Below are positions 49,113-59,398 of a DNA stretch of 64,000 nucleotides, piece by piece. Position numbers and translations under genes: made by a program. The notes beneath the pieces were generated by a model, which ran no database searches, was not told the origin of the DNA, and was given only the letters and a program-made list of their open reading frames with translations. Every line of letters begins with the position of its first letter. The first letter of the stretch is position 1. This stretch comes from Gorsachius magnificus (lineage: Eukaryota; Chordata; Aves; Pelecaniformes; Ardeidae), in contig CM067086.1 in NCBI GenBank assembly GCA_034008185.1, forward strand, positions 38,145,507-38,209,506, read 5' to 3'.

Positions 49113-50553
49113 GAGAGGTTCTTGAAAGAATCTCATAGGACACGATCCTGCAGAGAAGAGTGGTTCATGAGAGCTGATTGACATTCAAGGATCACCTACT
49201 CCAAGCTCAATAATCCCAACAAGCAGGTAAACAAGAAAAAGTGCCAGGAAGCTTGCATGGATAAGCAAGGAGGTCCTGACTGAACTCAGAGATAAAAAGG
49301 ATGTTTACAAGAGGTGGAAGATGGGGCAGGTGACCCAGGAAGAATACAGAGATACTGTCCAATTGTACAGGGATGGGGTTAAGAAAGCCAAAGCCCATCT
49401 AGACTTGAATCCGGCAAGGGATGTGAAGGGCAACAAGAAAGGATTCTGCAAGTACATAAACAGCAAAAAGAAGACTAGGAAAAAAATGTGTGTCCACTGA
49501 TGAATAGGGCAGGGTCTCTGTGACAAAAGACACAGAAAAGGCTTAGCTACTCAATGCCTTTATCTCAGTCTTACAGGTAATACTGGATTTCAAGAATCCC
49601 AAGTCCTTGAGACCAGAGGGAATGTCTGGAGCAAAGCAGACTTTCCCTCAGTGGAGGAAAATCAGGTTTGGAACACTTAAACAAACTGGAGATACACAAG
49701 TCCATGGAGCCTGATGCAATGCACCCACAAGTAATAAGGAAGCCGGGCGATGTCATTGCAGGGCCACTTTCAATTACCTCTAAAGGTCATGGGGACTGGG
49801 AAATGTTCCTAAAAGCCTGAAGGAGAGCAAATATCACTCTGATCTTCAGGCAGAAGGATATGGGAAAGTACAGGCAGGTCAGCTTCACCTCAGTCCTTGG
49901 GAAGGTGATGGATAACCCTGGAAGCCATTTCCAGACATGTAAAGGAAAAGAAAGTGATTGGGGTAGTCAGCTTGGCTTTATGAAGGGGAAATCATGTTTG
50001 TCCAACGCTATAGCCTTCTACTGTGACATGACTAGCTTGATACATGAGGGGAGAGCAGTGGATGTTGTTTATCTTGACTTTAGTAAAGCTTTTGTCATTG
50101 TCTCCCATATTAACTTCATAGACAAGCTCATGAAGTACGGATTAGATAAGTGGACAGTGAGATAGATTGAAAACTGAACAGCCAGGCCCAAATGGTTGTG
50201 ATCACTGATATGAAGTCTAGTTGGAGGCCAGTCACTAGCAGCAAACCCCAGGGATCAAATACTGGCACCAGTACTATTTAACATCTTCATTAATGACCTG
50301 GGTGATGGGGAAGGACTCACCCTGATCAGGTTTGATACAAAACCTGGAGGAATGGCTATAATACACTAAATGGGTGTGCTAACATTCAGAAGGACATCAA
50401 CAGGCTGGAGAATTGAGCAGACAATTAGTTCAACAGACAATAAAGTTCAACAAAAGCAACCTGCTTTAGCTGACCCTGCTTGAGCAGTGGGATTGATCTA
50501 GGAGGTCTCAAGAGATCCCTTCTAACCTCAACAATTCTGTGATTCTGTGATTT
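49113..50553 (+). mobile_element. CR1 LINE, host copy, right part (linker, reverse transcriptase, tail)
   Basis: It continues the element begun at 47690. The linker region reads VNKKKCQEA, then DVYKRWKMGQVTQEEYRD and KAKAHLDLNPARDVKGNKKG. The reverse-transcriptase region includes [36 protein letters not shown] and LMKYGLDKW (49860-50165). The conserved palm continues in broken frames through [15 protein letters not shown] sequence near 50280. An internal deletion at about 50455 joins the middle of the palm region directly to the 3' UTR, losing the C-terminal part, and ATTCTGTG-type tail units close it at 50553. Stops and frameshifts are frequent; it is inactive. Confidence 0.85.
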
Positions 50554-50788
50554 AGTACTTGATTAGGTATATTCTGCATTTATTTTCACTGATGTTGAAA
50601 AGAACATCGTTAAGTGTCTGACCTCTCAGAGGCATGCAATGATTGAATGCTTCTGAGGGCCAGGTAATGTGCTCTATTTAGAAGAGATCATGTCATAGGC
50701 TGATAAGCCTAGGAAAGGGCTGTAAAAAGAAAAAAATCACCTGCAAAAGTCTTTGAAAGAGCTTACTAGAAGAGAAGACTCACTAATC
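50554..50788. other. Short unique spacer
   Basis: About 235 bases between the CR1 tail and the solo LTR, with nothing recognisable. Confidence 0.5.
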
Positions 50789-50793
50789 ATAGC
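50789..50793 (+). repeat. Target-site duplication of the solo LTR, left copy
   Basis: ATAGC immediately precedes the LTR and is repeated exactly at 51353-51357 after it. Confidence 0.85.
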
Positions 50794-51051
50794 TGTCTTG
50801 GTTTCAGCTGGGATAGAGTTAATTTTCTTCCTAGTAGCTGGTATAGTGCTGTGTTTTGGATTTAGGATGAGAATAATGTTGATAACTCACTGATGTTTTA
50901 GTTGTTGCTGAGCACTGCTTACGCTAGTCAAGGTCTTTTCAGCCCCTCATACTGCCCTGCCAGCAAGGAGGCTGGAGGTGCACAAGAGGCCAGGAGGGGA
51001 CGCAACCAGGACAGCTGACCCAAACTGGCCAAAGGGATATTCCATAGCATA

Positions 51052-51059
51052 TGACATCA
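51052..51059 (+). promoter_or_regulatory. CRE-like site in LTR copy 2
   Basis: TGACATCA, one transition from the canonical cAMP-response element, at the same LTR position as the site in copy 1 (7137-7144). The downstream TATA box of copy 1 is not preserved here, so promoter activity is doubtful. Confidence 0.45.
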
Positions 51060-51225
51060 CGCTGAACAAACACTGGGGGTGTTGGCTGGGCTGGGGCACG
51101 GACCCTGCTCAGGAACTGGCTGGGCATCAGTTGCTGGGTGGTGAGCAATTACATTGTTCATCACTTGTTTTGTATCTATCTCCTTTTATCATTATTATTA
51201 TTATTTTCCCTCCTTTTCCTGCCCT

Positions 51226-51231
51226 ATTAAA
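51226..51231 (+). terminator. LTR polyadenylation signal (ATTAAA)
   Basis: ATTAAA sits about 120 bases before the LTR end, followed by a T-rich stretch (CGTCTTTATCTC), the usual arrangement for the R/U5 region of a retroviral LTR. It might end transcripts entering from the left. Confidence 0.55.
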
Positions 51232-51352
51232 TCGTCTTTATCTCAAACCATGAGTTTTACCTTTTTTCCGATTCTGTCCTCTATCCCACTGTGGGGGGAG
51301 TGAGAGAACGGCTTTGTGGTGTTCAGCTTGCCTGACAGGTTAAACCATGACA

Positions 51353-51357
51353 ATAGC
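51353..51357 (+). repeat. Target-site duplication of the solo LTR, right copy
   Basis: ATAGC follows directly after the CA end of the LTR and matches 50789-50793 exactly. Confidence 0.85.
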
Positions 51358-54300
51358 TCAAGAAAATTGTGCTACTTAATTTCTAAGGTGATATTCCAAA
51401 GCTTATCAGAGTAATTTCCTTCACATCTATAGTCTTGGATCAGACCCCTTTTGCGTAAACAACAGGCTGTGTATAAAATGTACAAATAAAGAAACATTTT
51501 AAAAATAACATGAACAGAGAAGGTCTACCTCATATAACTTTAAAAGTCAAAACAAAGAAAGAAATCACAGTATCAGGAGTTTTGATAACTACAAAATAGT
51601 TATAGAATTTATATTGGATGTGATGAAGGCCTTTTTACCTCTTTTACAGACTGAAAACTAATGATTAAGCAATCTGGCCCCAAGAAAAATTCCTGCCATA
51701 TGTGGTCTAGCTTGTTACCTCACTTGTGATGATAAAATTGTCTGAGGGCAAACCATGTACTGAAACAATCCCTGTGAAAATACTGCCCTTCTTACCTACT
51801 ATGTTTGGATATGTTGGTTTTTTTTTTTAATTCCCTGTGATTTTGGAAATTACGCCTCTAAATAACTGTACTGTAAGATGGGAGGGGCTGTAAACGTTGG
51901 ATGAGAGGAGGGAGAAATAGGTGCCTGGGGAAGAAAGACTCTAATTTAGCTTTGTCATCAAAACCATAGTCATGAAACACCAGCCTAAAGGCTGGATTTA
52001 TAAACAGTGTTTATGTGTCTGAAGATGTGGGTGGATGCCTAGTGTGATCTCAAAGGTATTAAGCATAATGATTTTAGTGGGTTTCCAAAAGTTAGTAGTT
52101 TTCAAAAATGAAGAGCATACTTCAACATGTAATTGCCTAGGCACCTGACATACCAGACCATAAGACTGTGAAAACTGGCTCACGAAACAAGCAGCACTTC
52201 TTGTTCCCAAGTTAGATTATTGCTGAGCCTTATAGTAAGACTGGAATCTCCCATCCCTTGAGAAGACTTATAGACCTTGGATGGTAAAAGCACAAACATG
52301 ATTTTTCACATTGGCTAAAGCCAAATTAGTGTAAAATATATTGTTGTCTCATATGTGGATGGTCTTAAATCCTGTTCTGAATCAGGAAAAAAAAATTGGC
52401 ATACCCTCTTGAAGATGAATTTTGACTAGTTTAACAGAATCGGCTTGTAAAACACATTATTTGATTAAGCCAATGCAATATTGCATATAAATATGAGTCA
52501 GCAAAGATGTTTTCCTCATGTGAACTCTGAAACTAGTGACATGTATTCCATCCTAGCTGATCCTTTGCACATGGGAGATGCATAGGGCTACATGTGGTTG
52601 CAGAGATATTTATACTCCTTTAATCATAAGCAAATCTCGGGGAATTGCATGTGAACAATGGAAAATATTCCAAGAGGACAGGCTTTATACTTTTTAGATG
52701 AAGTAAGTTTGTATTTTTATTTTCCCAAATGCACGCATGTACCTCTGAGGGACAAAACTTTCTGCTTTTCGCCCAAGACTGAGTTATAATCAGTTCACAT
52801 ATATGACTTAATGGAAGTTTGCTCAGTTTGTTGTGGGGCTTCCTGAAGTTTTCATTAACCACCAATGGGAATTATTCACGCATATGAATAAGGAAAAACA
52901 TAATTTCCTTTTTTTTTCCTGTCATTGAACCTGCATTCACTTCTAATTGTTTAGTAACTGCAGTCTGAGAGCATCTGCTCACTTTCTTGTTTTCAAGTAG
53001 TCAACAAGAGAACAAGCTATAAATGAAATTGACAAGGAAAATTTAGATCAGGTAGCATGAAAAATTACTGACTAGAAGACTTAAGGGAAGGCCTCCCAGA
53101 GGAAGCCATAAGGGGTCTTAATCTGTGTAAAATTCAATTTAAAAAATTAGCTATCAGCAAGTCTGCATTAGGGAAGAATCAGAGAACCTAGGCAGGCTAC
53201 CACGTTTACAGCAAGGCACTACTGTTGCCTTGAAATATACTCCTGACCATAGAGCCTCAGGCTTAGCAAGCTCACCCATTAAAAGGCTTAATTAGTGAAT
53301 GTGGTGGGATAATAATGTTGATAGTCATTGTTTATATAAAAGATTATATAATGCACTTGTCCATAAAGTCAGTAAAACTAAGAGTTTAAGCCCATGTTTT
53401 CTAGAATATCTTAATCACCAGCAGGCTTCCTCTGGGTGGGAAAACCTTTTTTCAAAGTACAAATGAAAAATACAAAATTCATGACAATGAAGAAGAGGGA
53501 GATGAAAGAATTTTGTCGTCTAGTGGTTTGTAAGATGGAGGGCAACAGAGTCTTAGCTTCTGGTCTCAAGGAACGATATTTCTTGAATGACAGCATTGCC
53601 TTTATTACTGGTGTGGCACACCTTCAGTGCAATCCCCTGGTGATAGCCTAGTGATTCCTGTAGATGATATATGTTCAGCCTCCCCGAGGATGAGGGGAAA
53701 AAAGTGAATCCTACTGTCTTGCTTTCTGGATGAGGCAATCAGTTGTTAGCCACTATTTAGAGTAGGAAAACCACCTCCTATTCAGCCTGTAAAAGTGGCT
53801 GTATCGGGACTTTCTAAGTTCAGACTGGGAAATCTTAACAGTAGCGGTGGGCTGACGTGGTTTAAAATGAAACAGGGCAGCACCCAAAGACAACTGGATT
53901 TCTAGGGCTGGACAAAAAGTTGGTTTGTTATGTTACTTTTTCTGAAGTAGCTCTGGTTTTTTTTTAGGATTCTTATACTCCTTGCATCTAGCCCAAATGA
54001 CATGCAATGCCCCACTCTTCAGCTTGTCTAAGTTCTTTTGTGACAGCCTATCCCAAAACTTGCCTCTGTTATCATGCTAGCCATGGAAGAAAGATATAGG
54101 TGGGCTCCAGAACTTGTTTGACCCTTCGTGCCCTATGGCTAAGTTTGGTTTAACTTCTGTATATCCTGCCTATATCATATTTTATATGCCGCTTGAGAAA
54201 ACACATAAGTTGTCCTATCACTAAAAGAGTTTGTGCCGAGTCCAAAAGACCTCAAAGACTAGGTCATTTTCTACCTTCAGGATTCAGAAAGAAAAAAAAA

Positions 54301-57300
54301 AGATAAAAGAGTAAACCAGTTTATTTGGCCTTTTAGCATATTTCTTCATATCTTTATAACCCTCAAAGTCCTCATGAATTTGAAGGTTTATAATTTATTT
54401 TACCTTGAAGTGACACAACCTAAAGTAATGTAAGTAGTGAAAGGCAGAGCAGGCAGCTACTAATTTAACTGCAGGGTTCAGACCTAGGTATGTTCAGTAA
54501 TTCCTGAGGTCCAGAAACAAACAAAGAAAAGAAAGAGAAATCTCCATTCTATGTTCTGAAATGCAATTTTCCTGTTAGCGTACTAAAGCAAAATCTTCAA
54601 AGGCAGTTATTGAATAGAATCCCATCTATATGACTGATAAAAATTCAGCAGCCTAAAAGGTCCAGGGAAGAAGATCTTTAGCCTGGCAACTATGACACAT
54701 TACATGTAATATTACTGAATGTAAAATGGAAGTGAATACTGACTCAGTTCTTCTAAAATAAGACAAGTTATTTTTTCACATAACTGCACTCCAATATGCT
54801 TCATACCTCTCTTCAAAGAAATTATTATTCCATCAAGCACTTAAAATTTTATGATTGTGTTATAGTTCAAAAGTTCTTAATGCATTTTAGAAATGCTGGT
54901 TGGAAGCAAATTAATGTGATTTTGCTTCCTTTCTGTGGTTTTTTTTTGTTTTGTTCCCCCCCCCCCCCCCAATTGATTTACTATAATTCTGCTAGAACTA
55001 TAAACAGCTGCATTTTACCCATTACTTAGACTGCATCAATGACGTTATGTGTATTACCATCCCCTCAGAGGTTACTGCTAGGAGTACAGAAAACTGTAGG
55101 TTTCTTTACTCTGCTTTTATACTTTCTCCTTAATTTCTCTGCATGTGGTATGATGAATTTTCCTACCTGGTATATGACATTCCGGTAGCTAGGTAAACAA
55201 TGGAAGTGTTCTAACTGACTCCCTAACAGTTCTGGATAGGATCATCTTGGGAGTAGATTTTTTATTTTCCTTTGGTGGAAAGGAGTACAAAGGGAATTTA
55301 AGCAACATGACTATGAATCCATCTGAAGTGGCGAAGTGCTCATAATTCATCACTTCACCATACTTCACCACCACAGTGGTAGTGGTGATTCATGTAAACC
55401 TCTGAAGTAGAATGCAGAATTACATAAGTGCCAATTAAAGTAATTTTCAGTCTGTAGCCTTACTGAAGGTGCTCAAAACTGGGAGCTCTTTTTATAAACA
55501 ACACTTTTTGATGGTGTTGTATCACACCAGTGACATTTATTCAGGAATCCTTGAGCATGTAATCATTATAACCTTGTAATATTTTGGTTGCATAGATCTT
55601 TTGTGAAAATATGGTCAGTAGGAAAGAATACAAGGATCCTGATGACAAAGGTGAGAACTACCATGTTATCAAAGAATTATTTCCACTGCTACATAGTGGA
55701 AATGGAAAATTGAGTAGCTTTAGTACTAATGACGCACAGAAAGAAATTTAATGAGCTATCTCCAAAAACCAGTAATAGACTGTCATACAAAACTATCTCA
55801 TGGTGCCTAAATATAAGGGATACACCTCATTTTAAGTTAAATACACTTGATATAAACACTTGATATAGACATCTTACATACCCAAGCCTGGGGGGCAGTC
55901 ATGAGGGTTGGGTTCTAGACTTGCCTTCTGCATGGGAAAGCATACCGGCAGAAATAACAGTATTTTCTGAACAAGGTATCAGACTATTACCCTTCTAAAG
56001 GCTGCTTGTACAATGCGAAATGTCAGAACATTTCCGGCTTTGATAAATGAGCCTTATAAGCAAGAGCTAGAAACAATTTCCACAAGTGAAAACATCAGAT
56101 CTTTCTTCCAAGAGCACCTCCAGTCGCAGCCTATTTCCTTGTAGTGTGACCATTTTTCCTAATTAAGATTATAATCTCTGCCAGGCTGAACTGTATCTAC
56201 ATCAACTAACTTATTCAAATTGATTATAGAATATGGCCTAGAAGGAATAGCGTGGCACTCAAGTGATATTTTCTTTCACATCTTTTATGCATGCTTTTGT
56301 CCTTTGCCTTGATCTCTAAAGGTTCTCACTGAACAGCAAACTCCAGTCACCCCACTGAGACAAGTTCCAGGCTACAATGCCTTATCTGTGTGCTGAGCAC
56401 ATTACACAATATGGGCACTACTACAAAACCAATACTCAAAGTGATAAGTTCCAATTTTACAATGTTTTCCCTCTGTAGGGCCAAATTACGTTGATGCCTA
56501 CATAGAGGCCCTTTTAACCTCAGTAGAACTGACTTATGTAAGGAAAACAGTGTTTGCTAAGACTTACAATACTGGTGTAAACAAAGAAATGGCTTTTTTA
56601 CACTCAATAACTTATCAAGTCTTTCAATACATTAATATTCATTTCATTAGAGTCCATGTAATAATATTACATGATAAAAAATGTTATTGGCTTGAACAAT
56701 GAGAAAAGTTTCATATTCTTCAAGGAGGGACTTATACATGGAGATTCTTCATTTTCTTCAGCTCTTACCTCCAGAAATTTTGTTTCCTCCTAAGCCACAC
56801 CATTTTCAAAGAGGGTAGTTACTGATAGCTTCATTGCTGTGAACACTCCTTTATAGTGAAGAGCTGCTATGTAACTATGATGGTATTCTCTAACATTGTA
56901 TTAGCAATATAATAACTGACTTACACCTTCTGGATTACACACCTTCTTTCATATAGCATTTGCACTTTCAAATTTTCTCATCTTTCTTAACCTTTCTAAA
57001 ACTACTTCAATATCATACCTAATATTTGATATTACTAATAGGTTTGTGTAGGCTGTGATATAACAAGCATTGTGGCCTATACAGTTCAAGTTTTGCAACA
57101 GTTAGTTCGGACTAATCTATGGTGAACATGGGAGAAAGATTTTCATGCATGTACTCTCATTTACACCAGGTCAAGAGGAAACAACTGTAGAACCTAAACT
57201 GCTGGTAATCTAACACTGTGTTTTTGTGGGCTTTTTACCTTCCTAAAATCTTTACATGCATTTTAAATCTGGCCAGTGAAGAGGAAATAAGGAGGTGGAA

Positions 57301-59368
57301 TTTGGAATGAAAGTGGTTGGACAGCAATGTGGCTGCAATTATTTGTAACTAAGCATGTAGACTGTACAGGTAGAGCAAGGAAAGGGGATGTGACAGCCTG
57401 TGTTGTCTTCCCTGTAAGTCTGCCATGCATAGCATGGCTGCTCACAAAAGGAAGGAGTAGAAAAAGCCAGTAGATGATAACATGCAATATTAATCCTTAC
57501 CATCATATCAGATATATAACCTTATAGAATATGGGTTGCATGAAACAAATAGTGTCATGTACAGGATTTTCTAATTTCTGTTTAGTTGTCTGGAATAATT
57601 AAAAAAACCAAACAAAAAAACCAGTAGAAGATCACGTGCTCACAGTCAAAATCTTGGCTTCACAGAAATCTTATGACTGACTTTTAGCAAAGCTGAAATT
57701 TCTCCCAGAAAAATTTTAAGGGAGAATAAATATCCCACTAATTACGGACATATGTGGAACAATAGAAAAGATCAAGCCTGGGTACTTGGCTCACACGTTA
57801 TGGCTGTCTATGGAATTGTCCTTAGAATTCACATTTCTAAAGCATATACACTATAGGTCAAACAAGACTTTATGCAGAAACTACTGGCAGTGCCTTTCTT
57901 TGAAGTTCAAAGACAGCCAGGTTCAAGACAAACCATGCCTGAAAAAATATGATCTCTCAATATGAAAGGATTTCCAGTTATGTATTTGATCATACTGGAA
58001 AAAAAAAAAATGGCACTAGATAAAGCTCTTCAGACATAAGAATCTGGTAACTGGAGATGGCCTTGCAGGTGGAAGCCTAGGTAGAATACATTTTGTACTG
58101 CTTTGGAAGACTGAGAGAGGACAGGGAAAGCCATGTGCTGCATGTAGGCAGGTAGGTTGCTGCTTTATAGCCATAAAACCTGTGAACCTGAAAAAAAGCA
58201 ATGCTTGCTTAGACACATATGTCCAAGTGGGCAGTAGTTGCAAGTCTTGTAAAATACACCTTCAAAATAGATATGCCTGACACGGTGTAACCATAGGCTC
58301 ACGCTTGGACTTTGTGGTGATGAAACTTGTCTGGTGCTGTAGCCATGTGAAGAAAAAGCTGAATGAGGAAGACTGCAGGGAGGAATAAATTGCTGGACTC
58401 ATCTCCTACAAGTTAATTTTAGTTCCATTGAAATCAGTGCCGGCTACATGAGTATTTTTTCCTGCAGGTAGAATGAAACCTCAGACACAATGGGTTTAAG
58501 TTCACTTGCTTGACTTTGTCTGCCTGTCCCTACCCTAGGTAGCACTGCCGTACGCTGCATCAACTGATTCAGTAGACAGGATCATTTGTAAAAATCAGCA
58601 ATTACAACGTTACAACTTTTTTAAAATCAGACTTTTCAGGTAGTAGTGCACCTTGAAATTGAAGTATTATTCAATTATGTTCAAAAACACTGAAATTAAA
58701 ATTATTTACCACTGGTCTTATAATACAGTTCAACACAAAGACCAGATTATATGCAGCTCAAATGATCTCTTTGCTGCTTCTCTGAGGTAGGATGTGGGAG
58801 ATGTTAACTTCCCCTAAGCCAGTTCCAGTTTTCTGAATACTTGTGTAGAATGTGCATGATTATTTCAAGTGAACTGGACAGAAAAATTTTGATAGAACAA
58901 AGCTGTGTTAAAATTACAATTCATTAAGTTTGAAATATTTCAGGGAGGGAACATTTTGGCTTTGATAGAATGATGTGGAGTCCAGCAAAGTGTTCTCTTC
59001 TAAAACCATAAACATATATATATCTATATGTATACATACAAACTAGAAACAACTCCTACCTGGTTTGGTTTTGCCTGCTCTAGAGCTCAAAACCTGTGTG
59101 GTATTTTACTGGGCTGAGTGTGCTTGTTCTGTCTATCAGACAAGATAGGTAACTCCATCAATCAAAAGTCAGCAAAACAGGACCTATTTGATTTTTTCTT
59201 TACTTTCTGTTTCCTTTTAAATCCAGTTTGATATTAAGCAGAAATGGATGGGCAGTCTGAAGACACACACAACTGTATTTCTTAAAATAAGAAGGTAAAT
59301 TCTAGCCAAGCAGGTAATTTAATTTCCTACAAAACATTCTTAAAAAGGATGCAATCATGCAAACTCAC
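51358..59368. other. Unique AT-rich non-coding sequence
   Basis: About 8 kb with no recognisable gene or transposon. A C15 run lies at 54956-54970. A 74-codon minus-strand ORF at 57263-57487 begins with a hydrophobic, signal-peptide-like stretch but has no other support. A weak 21-nt exon-like stretch is at 56769-56789 (minus). Confidence 0.5.
54956..54970 (+). repeat. Poly(C) run, 15 bases
   Basis: An uninterrupted C15 follows a T-rich stretch. It is long for a C homopolymer in AT-rich DNA and liable to slippage or assembly error. Confidence 0.85.
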
Positions 59369-59398
59369 CTTCATCATATTAAATAACTTCTTTCTTTT
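59369..59398 (-). CDS. Candidate 30-nt in-frame microexon of an unidentified minus-strand gene
   Basis: On the minus strand a pyrimidine-rich tract ending AATGTCTGCAACAG precedes exactly 30 bases that encode the open decapeptide KRKKLFNMMK. A near-consensus donor, AAG|GTGAGTTT, follows (59361-59368 intron side). A branch-point-like TCTAAT lies about 33 bases before the exon. A length divisible by three and a basic, lysine-rich peptide are typical of regulated neuronal microexons. It is on the same strand as the candidate terminal exon at 3495-3591. Against it: acceptor-donor pairs this close are expected a few times by chance in 64 kb. No protein family is recognised. Confidence 0.25.

Larger units (their letters stand above)
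50794..51352 (+). mobile_element. Complete solo LTR of an avian endogenous retrovirus (LTR copy 2)
   Basis: A 559-bp element beginning TGTCTTGG and ending CCATGACA, that is with the TG...CA ends of retroviral LTRs, flanked by identical 5-bp direct repeats (ATAGC). It aligns with LTR copy 1 at 6893 over the U3 region and extends beyond it. The 3' part carries a T-rich (ATT)n patch, a poly(A) signal ATTAAA at 51226-51231 and a C- and G-rich end. No gag, pol or env sequence adjoins it, so it arose by recombination between the two LTRs of a provirus. A 5-bp duplication fits ERVL- or ERV1-like integration better than the usual 6 bp of ERVK; the family name is left open. The TATA position reads AACAAACA and looks dead. 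Confidence 0.93.
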
